A stretch of DNA of 64,000 nt from Cytospora piceicola (lineage: Eukaryota > Ascomycota > Sordariomycetes > Diaporthales > Cytosporaceae): the NCBI GenBank assembly GCA_023375675.1, contig JALQBC010000001.1, positions 124,001 to 188,000 on the forward strand, read 5' to 3'. Below are positions 36,006 to 46,677 of this stretch, piece after piece. Made by a program: the position numbers and the translations under genes. Position 1 is the first letter of the stretch. Every line of letters begins with the position of its first letter. The notes beneath the pieces were generated by a model that worked only from the letters and a program-made list of their open reading frames with translations, did no database searches and was not told the origin of the DNA.

Positions 36006-36007
36006 TA

Positions 36008-37873
36008 ATGTCCTCTGCCAGGATGAGACCGGCAGAGCTATCGTTACCAGCAGACGGAGGAGCCTGGCTCAACCAATCTCAAAATCCGGGGGATCAGCAT
36101 CAAGATCAACATTACTACTACAACAACAGTCCAAGACAGTCAGTCGCGCAGGATGATCAGCAGTCGACAGTACAACACAGCGACTCTCGAGAGCAGAGCT
36201 TCGTCTACGTCAACACCAACTCGTCATGCTCCGACCTCACCTCCCCTCTGACTCCCACCTTTTCCGCCCATGGCAGCAATCACCTACGTTACGCTAGCTC
36301 CACCTCGTCCCTCGACCTCCAAACAACCACCTCGTCCACCTGCTCTGACACTCCAGTCTCGCCTGCTCCACCCGTGGTGTCCTCTCACAATTCCACCACC
36401 ACGGCCAACGCCAAGCGCCCTCTGCCTGACGTACAGGAGGACCCACTCGAGCGCGAAGACGACGAACCCACATTGACGAGGCTGACTGACGACCAAATCG
36501 ACAGTCTCTACGACTGTTTGTGTATGCCAGACTCACTACCACACCACTACCCCTACTACTTTGTCTTGACAGGTTGGCTGACTACTTCTAACAAAACAGG
36601 TGATTCGCCGTGCATACACCAGAGTTCGGAAATGGTCCGGAGTGCGGACTGGTCTCGGTCCACCGACAACGACCTCAGCTGCTTCGACTATGACATGGGC
36701 TTCCTTAGCGATGGCGACACGGATCCCACCCTTCACGCTACAAGGACACGCAGCGGTGCTGAATCGCCCCTCGTTGGTCTCACAACGCGTCTCGGATCGC
36801 GCTTCCCAACCCTCAACCGCTGGAGGTCGACACGGCGCAGGAATCGAGCTTTCACTGCCGCATCCGAACCCTCTTTCGATATCCCTCCCCCACTGTCTCG
36901 TGCCACTTCGACGAGTCGATCATCATCCTTGTCAGCACCCAGCCAGAAATTCTTCGACCGACCAAATGAACCTCCAATGCCACCTACGCCGGCCATGTCC
37001 TTGTACGGGTTTGAGAGCACTGAAAGCATTCCCATACCAAGCGTCGCCTCTCTTGACATGGACAGGGCCAATGTCTGCAAGAGCATAGAACGAGAGCGGG
37101 AGCTAGCCAGGACACCACTGCTACCCCCTTTACTGACCGAGGCCCCATCTGTCTCGTCACTGAACCAATCCCAGGCACCATCCCCTCTCCAGTCACCTAC
37201 CGTCGCTCCCCAGCTCATCCCAGAGCTCATCTCGCCAATCTCGTACACGACGCCGCCACTCAGCACAAGACCTTCCTTGTCCTCTTTCCGGCCCCCACTC
37301 TTGACAAGCCTTTCCACCCCTGTCGTTGCGACAAGCGAGGTCCTCGTCACTATCCCCAATTTGCTGGAGCAAAATGATGCCTGGTCGGATCGTCTTGGAC
37401 ATGCGAACTTTACCATTCTGCCTCGACCATACCTCCCCGAAGCCGCTGATCTGGACACAATGCGGACTCTGCGCGCCGACTGGGACCTTGCTCGAATCAA
37501 TTACACCAAGCACATTGTCCGAACTGGTGAACATTATGGCATCACCTCCAAGACGTATGTCCTTACCGAGGCAAAATGGGCTGAGACTGAGCGGGGGTGG
37601 AAGGCTGTACACGATGCCTTACTAGAACGCGTCGCTGCTTTGAACCCCGGCAACGAAGCTCTACTGCAATGGGACCGGCTCCAGGATGATACACATACTG
37701 CTGTCCCCAAGATGCTGGACGCAGAAGGCAAATTCCCCGACCTGGGAGACGAGGATATTGTGGGCCCCATGGTTCGGGATGCCGTTATGGTCAGAGACCC
37801 AGGTTCGGATGCCGAATATGGGCCCAAGAAATTCTGGAAGAATCTTGCGGGAAAGGTTGGCCTGAGGAAGTAA
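36008..37873 (+). CDS. Uncharacterised Ser/Pro/Thr-rich fungal protein
   Basis: An open frame of 621 codons starting MSSARMRPAELSLPADGG. It is probably spliced: a stop-free 78-nt segment at 36522-36599 has donor GTATGC, a GCTGAC branch-like site and ACAG acceptor. Its removal keeps the frame and gives 595 residues. The N-terminal 400 residues are low-complexity, rich in Ser, Thr, Pro, Gln and Asn, probably disordered. A compact C-terminal region (about 470-621) has the text PRPYLPEAADLDTMRTLRADW, then KHIVRTGEHYGITSKTY and a charged helical stretch. I recall similar C-termini in unnamed ascomycete proteins, but no function or domain name. The C-terminal KKFWKNLAGKVGLRK is basic and could be amphipathic. 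There is no signal peptide or membrane segment. Confidence 0.75.
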   Translation: MSSARMRPAELSLPADGGAWLNQSQNPGDQHQDQHYYYNNSPRQSVAQDDQQSTVQHSDSREQSFVYVNTNSSCSDLTSPLTPTFSAHGSNHLRYASSTSSLDLQTTTSSTCSDTPVSPAPPVVSSHNSTTTANAKRPLPDVQEDPLEREDDEPTLTRLTDDQIDSLYDCLCMPDSLPHHYPYYFVLTGWLTTSNKTGDSPCIHQSSEMVRSADWSRSTDNDLSCFDYDMGFLSDGDTDPTLHATRTRSGAESPLVGLTTRLGSRFPTLNRWRSTRRRNRAFTAASEPSFDIPPPLSRATSTSRSSSLSAPSQKFFDRPNEPPMPPTPAMSLYGFESTESIPIPSVASLDMDRANVCKSIERERELARTPLLPPLLTEAPSVSSLNQSQAPSPLQSPTVAPQLIPELISPISYTTPPLSTRPSLSSFRPPLLTSLSTPVVATSEVLVTIPNLLEQNDAWSDRLGHANFTILPRPYLPEAADLDTMRTLRADWDLARINYTKHIVRTGEHYGITSKTYVLTEAKWAETERGWKAVHDALLERVAALNPGNEALLQWDRLQDDTHTAVPKMLDAEGKFPDLGDEDIVGPMVRDAVMVRDPGSDAEYGPKKFWKNLAGKVGLRK

Positions 37874-40800
37874 TGACCGAGCGGGCGAACGCTCTGTTCC
37901 CATTCGGCCTCGAAGCCAACACACGACTTTCATGACAGACACGACCTTGCATCGCCGTTGGCGCAACTACGTTTTTCTGCTTATCACGAGCTTCATATTT
38001 TGTTTTCAGTCTTTGAGTGTTGCAACAGTACCTCAACGATACCCAACAAGCTTTCAAATCATTCTTTTACATACATTTACTGTCCGGCCTTGCTTCGAAG
38101 TCACATGATTCCCCGCCGCCGCTCGACCTGCATACCATTGCTTAGGCGGTCCGAGCATTTTGAACAGCCGATATTTATTTATATTCCTGAATTCCGGAAT
38201 TTGTCCATATAACGCATAAATGTTTACCCCTTAGAGTCTTCAATGTTTACTGTCACATATCTATGTATTCAGCTCCACTGGTGGAGCTGCCCAAAATCCG
38301 GGTCGGGCTTTCGACGAGCAGGGCGTTTGACGGATTTGGATTGGGTGCCAGGACCAGCATATCAGGGAGCTCTGAGGGGGATTTCTGATGGACGTGGGGG
38401 TTGTGGTCTCCTGTGACACAACCCAGGAGATGGTAAAACATCTAGCAGCCTTTTGGCGTTCAGAAGGCTTTTTGGAGGTGGCGGTCTTGTTTCACAGGTA
38501 CAGACGTGCCCTGGAGGCCCGAGGAGGAGCAGCTACAGAGGACGCTGGTGGCGTCGAGAGGAGGCAGCAAGAAAAGTGAAAAGAGAGACATGCCTTTCAT
38601 GGCTTCTTCCTTCCAACATGCCAACTTCCTTGTCACCTTGAGACTGACCCAAGATGGAGAGACTGATGGGCACATGTCTCGCTTGGCCACAAGCAGACTT
38701 CCGTGTTGTACACTATCGGTACCACTTCCTTGGTTTGGGCGTCTACAGCTGGAGCACGTAGGGTCCTAGGCCTGGGGATGCAATGGCTACACAAAAGTAT
38801 CACGGACTATACTGGATGGAGACAAAGGGAAAGGGGAGTTTCGTGGGCACACAAAATGGGACGATCCGGGACAATCTATGGACTTCGGGCCCTGCAAATT
38901 TCGTTGTACATAGCAAGGTGCATACAGCGTGGAGGCAGCTCTGGGTAAATGCGAATAACCAATGTCCAGATTCACATCAAGACCAACTGTTTGTTTCGCA
39001 CTGGGATCTCTTCCAAGGGCTCGGGTCGCAGGCAGGCGTGCCTCACTGGTGGAGGCGGTCAGCTACCGGTGTGTGTAGTTGCAAGCAGCAAGAACAGGCG
39101 AGATGGTAGCGTCGATCACCCTGCCTCTCTCTCCCTCTTCCTTCTTCTGCTGACACTGGCACTGACATGGGCAGAAGGTGCGTAGATGGCTGCGCCCGGC
39201 CAATAGTGGGCGCCACGCGTGGCCGCCGGCTGTCGAAACACGTGGCGCTGCCGGGCTCGAGATGGGGAGGGGAGGGGGTGTATGACATGATGACGGCGGT
39301 GGCAGGGTGGCATGAGTGGGTGGCCCCCGGATGCCGGCAGAGAAGGACGTGTGCCCGGCAAAAGTCGATGTGATTGGTAGATGATGGGCACCACCGGGCT
39401 TGGAGGTGGTGTGTGGGGTCACTAGGGTAACTCTCTGGTTCCTTGTCGCAGAAACAAAAGAAGAACATACATTTGCTTCTTGTTCTCTTTGAAGGACGCT
39501 GTTGATAAGCTCGTGCGGAATCGTTGGGACATGGATATGAGGAGAGGGAGAAGGAGGAGGAGGATGAGGGAGGACGGTGTAAGGTGTGGTGCATGTGGCT
39601 GTGTGCTGGGGTGTTCTGCAAGCGATCGTGGATGGAGGTTCAGCCAGTAACAGCTGCCGCGCGTCATCAACCAAGGTGTCTGTTTCCCCAAGATCTTGTA
39701 TCATCTGACTGACTCTGCATGTGTGTGCTCGATCCTTTTGAGACGTTCATTGTCTCTAACCGCGATGTGATTGATAGCTTAGGCAAGTGAGGCGGTCGGG
39801 TTAGGAATCGGTCACAAAGCGTGGGAGAAGGCGCCATGGTTTTTTCTTTTCTTTTCTTTTGGTTTTTTGATTTGTTCTTCCAAGTGGCTTCTTACTATCA
39901 CATCACATCAAGCCGAGCAATGTCAACACTTTATTGGCTTGTGACGACTGACTGACGGACTGGACTAGCTAGACTACTTACTAGTATAGCTCTGTACATA
40001 GCTCTGTGCCGGGCACACGCCCTTCAGAGGTTTCTCACGAGGCAACGATGGTGATTGATGAGATTTGGGCGGTGACTCCCAATGCAGACGGCCGTTGTGG
40101 CGGTCTCATGTATCGACCCCCGCCCCCTCTCACAACCTCCCGGCTTGTGGGATTGCTCCCAGCCTTATAGGAACCTTAGAAGCCCACGGAGAACACGGGT
40201 GACGCCTGCTGCCGTGTCTGGTCACTCCCGGGCTGCCTTACATGGCTAGTGAGTGCGTGGCTTCCGAGCGCGCCCGTGGGTCGGGTGAAGTACTGAGATA
40301 CCTAGGTAGTATGCATGTGTCCAGAGCGGGTTGTTGGTCTTGGTCAACACGTACCTAGATACAAAAGCCACTTGGCCACGTCCGCGGTGAAGTATACTTA
40401 TACATGTGTACAAAAGGACAGTGGCTCGAACCCGGGAGCAGACAGACCGTACGCCTCAATGGTGCGATCCCCGACGATAAGACGGTTGCTGCATCTTCCC
40501 GCTGAGTTGTGGTTTCGTGGTGAAGGCCGTCGGCTAAGCGAGTAGACGTTGGATCTACATGCAAGCTTAGCAGTGCTACCCACAAGATGTCCGACACACG
40601 GATGGTGGCACAAGGAAACTATGGGGATAACGTGGCCATAAGGCCGAGAAGAGATGCACGATCCCGGGGCTCCAGGATCGGTAGGAGAATGATCATGTAA
40701 TCAAACGAAATATGGGGGGAGTGTTTCAAGAAAACCATGGCGGACACTGTATTTGTCCCTTGTTGCGAGGTCTCGGAACCCGCTTTGCCTTTACACCAGC

Positions 40801-41756
40801 GCTGAGTGGCTTTCATCTGGGCATGGTTCAAGGTTAAGTAATTGCAACTTTCCAGGCTGCCTATGTCTTTTCTGTTCTTTTCCCCGTTTCCCCAGGTGAT
40901 GTGATGTTACGTGATGTGGGCAGAGCGATGAGCCCATGCCTGGGCTACACATGTGATGGGAATATACGATGGCGGTATATCGAACGAGTCCATCGCCGTG
41001 TTGGTTTCGGTTTGATTCATTCTTGATCACCTGTTTCGTGCTGATGGGATGATGCCATGTGGTCCTCTCTACACATGATTCCTAGATAGAGCAACATTAT
41101 CAATATATGAGTACCACCTCCATCAATCACAACGTTGCCCAACTGGGCGGCTATTTTTGGATGGAACTAGGCCAACGCGGATCTCACTACCGGCAGAGCC
41201 ATTCGTCTATATCTCGCAGGATGTTGCTTGTCCAGGCAACTTCGAGATCCCCCCTCCCCCCCAATGGTGGTTGACCTCCGAGAGGGGTGTTGTAATGCCG
41301 TACATAAATTACGGGAGTTGATTCTTGCTCCAGAAGTAAAAAGGTTGATCGGCAGTTGACCCAGTCGTGTAACATGGGAAGCAGAAGCGGGGGAAGGAAT
41401 AGACGATGATACACAGGCCTTTCACTAGGGTCCATGAACCATGAAGAATATCTAAGACATTGAATCGAAGATTGGTGATCGAAACATCTGATTTGTATGA
41501 TGCATCATATGTTTGGTAATTGGTAAGAGACTGTTCGAGGTAGAGGTGGCTTGGTGATGATGTATAATGATGACGGTAATTGTAATGTAATTGGATGATT
41601 CTGCCTTGCCTCATTGGTATTGCACTTTAGTTGCCGAGTCCCTGGTTCTCTATTATTATCAAGAGTCTCCACGAGGAATCCCAGCAGCACTCGTACACCC
41701 CCCTCCTAACTGATCATGTCCAGACCTCAGGCGGCGGTCAGTGTCCCCGTCCTTCC
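37874..41756. other. Gene-poor region
   Basis: About 3.9 kb without a supportable gene. The longest frames (39043-39704 minus) are His/Ser/Pro-rich translations of a purine-rich strand and look spurious. One TACCTAGGTA palindrome is at 40299-40308. Confidence 0.45.
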
Positions 41757-43425
41757 TCATCTACGCTCGCCGTCATTCTCACTATGCTCAGCGCTTGTAA
41801 CAGCAACGCGTAACCTCGGCGGAGCCCTGGTAATCCCTGGGCCGTCCTCCTCCTTCCTCTGCCACCGCTTGGGCACAAACGTTCGGTACATGGTCTCCCG
41901 GAACTGTTGCGTCGTCCCAAACGTTATAAAGGCGAGCACGCTTGCGATGGCCCCTGGCGTGAGCAGTGCCAAGTCTCTCCTCGCCCGCTCAGCACTGAAG
42001 TCCGGCGCGTCTCGTGAGGCATCGGCCTCCATATCGGCGTGGCCGGTGAGCTGGACTATTACAGTGTTGAATTCGAATATGCTTTTGGGGGTGGCGAGGT
42101 CAGATGGCCATCAAACAATACTGGCATCGAATCGTGTTCACGGACAGCGTAGCAGAAGCGTGGTCGACTTACCAGAGACAAGCGAATGTAATGCATAATC
42201 GTAATAGGAGCCAACTGTCGTAGATAACTTTTGGACGGAACTCCCGCTGCTGATGTTGCTGCACAGTGCTGTCGGTTGATGGTGTTGGCTCCCTGTCGAG
42301 ATGGTAGGCCCTTGTTGTACTACTTCCCCGTCTGTTAAATCCAATGGCATAACCCCAGGTCCATTCCATGAGCTCCCTACGCGTTTGTACGTATTTTACG
42401 AGGATCATCAGGAGGAGGACCGCGCCGGCCGCTATGAAGACGAAGTCTTTGCCTAGTAATTAGTTGGGGGTTTCAAGGGAGAGAGGGTGAATCTCACAGA
42501 GGACATCGGCAAAGAAGTAGAATAGAGGAGTAGAACTTTGGACTGCCTCCAGATGGCACAGGCCTACGAATATTATTGGAAGTGTAACTAATTTCTAGGA
42601 TGTCAGTCATATATCACAAGCCAGTAACAAGAGCAACATGAGCCGAATAAGTAGCGAATTCGCCCTAGAACATGGCTATCATAGCATCGAGAGAGGGCAA
42701 CGTACCCGAGATGGCCTTGCCAGAGTCATTGATTAATCCCCAATGTCTATTGCCTGTCCAGTCATATGCAACTCCTGCGAGAGACAAAGCCCTTTAGAAC
42801 TGAATGAGCCAAGTTGTAAATCTAGGAGAAAGTCGTAGTGAGCTTCGACGTTGACGAACCAGAAGCATGCTAGACCCGCTGCTATTGTATAGCTACCATA
42901 TCCTGGAAAGAATCATATAAGTATCAAGCGTGCAAAAGCGTGGATACTTGGGGAGCCTCACTTATCGACCAGAGGACCAAATCAAGTCCAGTATAGCCAT
43001 TGCTAGCAGATAGCATCGGATTGGAAATGTTGGCCTTTGTATGTTTGTATCGAGCTGTCATAATATCCACCCAGAACCTATCGTAACGATATAAAAAGGT
43101 CAGCGTAATAGGAACGGAAGAATATGAGTGAAGCGAGTCGAAGAGTCGGGTTACCGACAAGTTATCATTGATTTGCTGTATTATGTTGACTAAGACTGCA
43201 AGTAGGAGAAAAATACATATTATGCCTATATCTGAAGAAGAGTATCGATTTTGTTAGTGGATCCAGGAATAAGAATGATGCGCTTATCAACAAACACTCA
43301 CGGCTAAGTGTCTCCCCGGCTGTCCACAGCAGCCACATCATAAGGATGTTGCATAGCATACAGAATATGGTGTATATCAGTATACCTATAGCTGCACCCT
43401 GTGCCTCATCTGGAAGCTGGCTCAT
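41757..43425 (-). CDS. Polytopic membrane protein, fungal family of unknown function
   Basis: About eight exons on the minus strand: 43425-43302, 43231-43159, 43077-42962, 42902 to about 42850, 42774-42706, 42587-42498, 42452-42173 and 42081-41757, about 376 residues. It starts MSQLPDEAQGAAIGILIYTI; an in-frame ATG 20 codons upstream exists. Hydrophobic segments include AIGILIYTIFCMLCNILMM, IGIICIFLLLAVLVNIIQQI, VTLPIIFVGLCHL, FVFIAAGAVLLLMILVKYV, WLLLRLCITFACLCIFEF and LTPGAIASVLAFITFGTTQ, so seven or so membrane passes. The order and the closing LTPG...FGTTQQFRETMY resemble an unnamed ascomycete membrane-protein family I recall. Two points are weak: intron 2 needs a GTCGGT donor to keep frame, and no canonical donor joins exon 4 to exon 5 in frame without losing part of a membrane segment. 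That junction may be misread or may be a lesion. Confidence 0.62.
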
Positions 43426-44129
43426 GGCAGACAGCGAAGGCGCGCTTGTCGTTGACGCCTGTGGGAGGAGGAGCAAGCGAGCCAACGGGGTTCAAACTGT
43501 CATATTCCGGATCAAGAGTGACATGTACCACCTGGGCATCCACTCACTGATGGTGGATCGTTTCGGCATACAGATTGTTCCGCGCAAGCCACCCACTTTT
43601 ATGTGGCCCCTGGAGCCTGCATATGGCTACATGCCGACCGCTAGATGCTCTACTTCCTGGACAGAGGAGCAGTGGCAGGGGTACAGGTGGTGAGGAGCTT
43701 CATCTTTGGCTTAGTGACGAAAGTCACTTTTCTCACCTAGACAAGTTGTAACTGTCACGTTGCACGACCTTCCTCCCCAGAACCAGAATGTGCAAACTCT
43801 GACCACCCAAAATCTTCATATTGAGAAAGCCATGGTGGGAAAATGCGTGTCTCATCCGCAGCAGGCAACCTGGGTAATCTAGCACAGTAGGGGGAGGTTG
43901 AACGATAAGATGCTACTCGGTGAGTCAAGTGGGAAACGGAGAGGAAGGAGGCAGGAGTGATAACCGTGTCCCCAAAAGGTCCTATAAGTATATACCAGTG
44001 AGTGAAGATCTCTCTCATCTGCTGCAACGCCTCTCTGGGATCACCAGATCGGGATTGATGTCGCAGAATGCTGGGTGAAGTCTACTCGTCGACAACAATT
44101 AAGTGAAAACATGCCAAGCAACCCCTAAG
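43426..44129. other. Spacer between two minus-strand genes
   Basis: The upstream region of the membrane-protein gene and the 3' flank of the next gene. No further gene is supported. Confidence 0.45.
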
Positions 44130-45002
44130 TTACTGATTCATGACCTCCCTGATTCCATCCGCAAATAGTAGTCGAGCATATACAAGATGAAACCACTGGA
44201 ATGGCCTTGAGTAGGGCCGGCCTGATCTTGAGTTGCAACTAACATGCGAGAATGTGACCGTGAGCACCTGCCCCTCCTCATACTCGCCGCCGTGGTCGGC
44301 ACGCGTTACCTCGAATCGATGAGATGACACAAGTTCGAATACGTCGGAACCTCCAGCCACGAACTCGGCGAGTGTAGGATCTTGAGATGGCCTGCCAGCA
44401 TATTTTGACGTTTGAGTGTTGTTCGGCTGCTCCTGTGTGGTGGCAGGCCTGGAGTCGGCAACAAGGAAATTGCCAAAGAGGATTGACCCGAGGGGAGGGA
44501 CAGTCTTGGGAGACAGGGAAGATGCTTTCCATATCTCCTGGGCAGGAGGGCTCGAGGCCTCACTGGCAAGGTTGAGACCTGGATTGTGGCGGTTTAAGTT
44601 AGCATGATAGGTTTCCGACTTATCTGGATGGTTCTCGGAAAGGGTATGTGGTTACATGCTTTCAAAATTGCTCAGTACTAGTCGTGTGAGCTGGAAAAGC
44701 CACCTCTCCGGAGCGAATACCCAGCCCCCAAAGAACCCCTTGGTGAAGAGAGCGAGTACTTCATCGTCAGTGATCCCACTCCTCAAGCTGGCGGCCGGTA
44801 TTTCCAGTTTTAGCTTGTGCTGGAAGACTTTATGGTGTCGTGGGTTCAATATGCTCATAGCATACGAAGTTTCGTGCCCAAAAGTAGCCGTAGGGGTTTC
44901 TTGTACATTGCGGGAAGGTCGGTAACGGTCATAAAGGAAACCTAGCATGGCCGAACCCGTGCCCAGTGATAAGATTGTAGCTGGCGATTGAAGTGAGACC
45001 AT
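44130..45002 (-). CDS. Conserved fungal protein with FFGGWVF motif, function unknown
   Basis: Two exons, 45002-44656 and 44562-44130, with a 93-nt phase-2 intron (donor GTAACC, acceptor TTGCCAG), give 259 residues. An in-frame ATG at 45053 would add 17. The N-terminus MVSLQSPATILSLGTGSAML has a short hydrophobic segment that could be a membrane anchor. Then come a basic RYRPSR, a helical region, and FTKGFFGGWVFAPERW at 86-101. Exon 2 carries EIWKASSLSPKTVPPLGSILFG, a variable linker, and a C-terminal EEGQVLTVTFSHVSCNS...FQWFHLVYARLLFADGI. I recall similar proteins in ascomycetes, unnamed; the beta-rich second half with a final helix hints at a START-like or steroid-isomerase-like cup, which is only a guess. 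It lies on the same strand as the membrane-protein gene at 41757. Confidence 0.68.
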
Positions 45003-46677
45003 TTCGGGTTTGTGACTGAGAATTTGAATCGTTGGTTGCAAACGATTGAACATTGAAGCCTGGCCGGCGGAGGCTGTCAGTGTGGATATATAGTCGTCGT
45101 ATGACCTCCGGATGCGACCGGTTAGGACTCAACCCGACAGCACCCGGCTTACTGACTGATTCAGTTCACATGATAATTCCATCTCTGAGCATTAGGCTCT
45201 TACGTCACCGGTATGAAGTCCAACATTGGTCCTCTATATGGATCATCTGCTCTCAATTATTGCTCATAGGCCTTCAATACGGGGAGAAGACTACTAGTGT
45301 GTAAGCATGTCTCGTTTCAGTTCAGTCGTTCCTGGGCTACAAATAACAATATTGGGATTTTGCAGCTATAGCCTTCACTCTTTTTTCATGGAATGTCATT
45401 AATTATGGTGGCCTTCACAGGTTACCAGGGACCAGGTAAATAGCTCATGAGGGATGAGATATACATATATGACTCCTCCTCATACTCCCCTGGTATGCAT
45501 GGGCCCATAGAATCCGTCCATACTCGGCAGTTAAGTTGGGCATGATTATAGGTTGCTGTGCTTCCTGCCATTCTTCATGCTTACTGATATCAAACATTCT
45601 TGATTGAGTTGATTTGTTATTTCTTTGTAAGATTTTCTGAAATATGGAGATTGTGTAAGGCAGGAATTGGGCAAAAGAGACAAACAGAGAGGCAAGGGGT
45701 CTGGGGAAAACATTAATATTCCCGGAGAAAGCAACCGGTGATCATATTTGCAGGGAGCGACCACCAAGCAGTTGTTTTCTCCTGGTTGGGTGGTTATAGA
45801 TAGAGGGCATTCCATACCACGGAAGAGGGTGGCCCAGGAGCTGCCGGATTGCCGTGGGAACATGCGCTCGACTTAAATATATCTCCTCTACTCCCACATG
45901 AGTAGATGCTGGTATTGCTTTATTTGCCAGTTGTAAGAATTAGAGGAGAGTAACCACCCCTCCCCCTTCCCCTGGGCACAATTGTTCTGGGTGTTGGTCA
46001 CTTCCAAGATTCCAGCCTGCAGATGTCGCACAGATGTCGCAGGCTGGTAATTAGATACAAGCTGGTACTGTTACACATTTCTGTGCATTGCAATTTTGCG
46101 GGAATTTCAGAAAAAGCCCATATCATACTCCCTCGATCGCAGCTGAACTTGTCGGTAATTTCCAGCCCGGCGAGCCCAGGTCAATACGGCCAATACGTGA
46201 TGTGTTTCTTCAGCTGTACCCACTTAGTCTGACGGTGGCGTCCTCCAACCCCTAAACTACGAAGCCATTCCGGACTTGTCAGAATCTATATGACGCTAAC
46301 ACAATCAATAGCCCATCATCGCATCGTGGTAATTTAAACTTTTCCTAGTAAACAAAGACGAAGGTTTTCCCCACACAAGTCTAGACTTCGGGACTTCAGC
46401 CATGCCCTGGAAATCAGGGGTCGATAACAAATGCCATGTGCTCAGTGGGGCAGTGCGACCCGAATCCCATATATTACCACGATGAGAACATGAGTTCACG
46501 TGTACAGACTCTGTCTTGTTCAACTACGGTGGTATCTGTTCCTTCGCAAGTTCTTTCCGTCAACCTGGGCTCTTCGACTGCCCGTCCATTCTTTGGAAAG
46601 CTCTTGTTCCTACCCCGTTTGGTGTTCTGTTTCCAAACTCACATTCACTTTTGCGCCCACTCATTCGATCGTTCAAG
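45003..46677. other. Divergent intergenic region
   Basis: Separates the minus-strand gene above from the plus-strand secreted repeat protein, so it should hold both promoters. No further gene is supported. Confidence 0.45.

Larger units (their letters stand above)
26924..36007. other. Nine-kilobase gene-poor region
   Basis: Base composition returns to normal right after the relic, but I can support no gene. Frames of 100-160 codons (for example 29443-29847 minus, 30511-30990 minus, 31022-31468 minus) show no domain and no consistent splice neighbours. It includes small tandem repeats (CAGCCTGG-type near 31691-31726, GCGCCA-type near 32470, GACAAG at 34252-34275), two overlapping TACCTAGGTA palindromes at 34598-34615, and an A/C-rich then pyrimidine-rich leader (about 35600-36005) for the next gene. 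Confidence 0.45.

Noticed and set aside
39043..39704. Overlapping 192- and 213-codon frames on the minus strand
   Set aside because: Low-complexity translation of a purine-rich strand; two overlapping frames with equal length argue against coding.
40425..40510. tRNA-like text (a GGTTCGA-type B box and a CTCAATGG-type A box)
   Set aside because: The T-stem does not pair and no acceptor or anticodon stem can be drawn on either strand.
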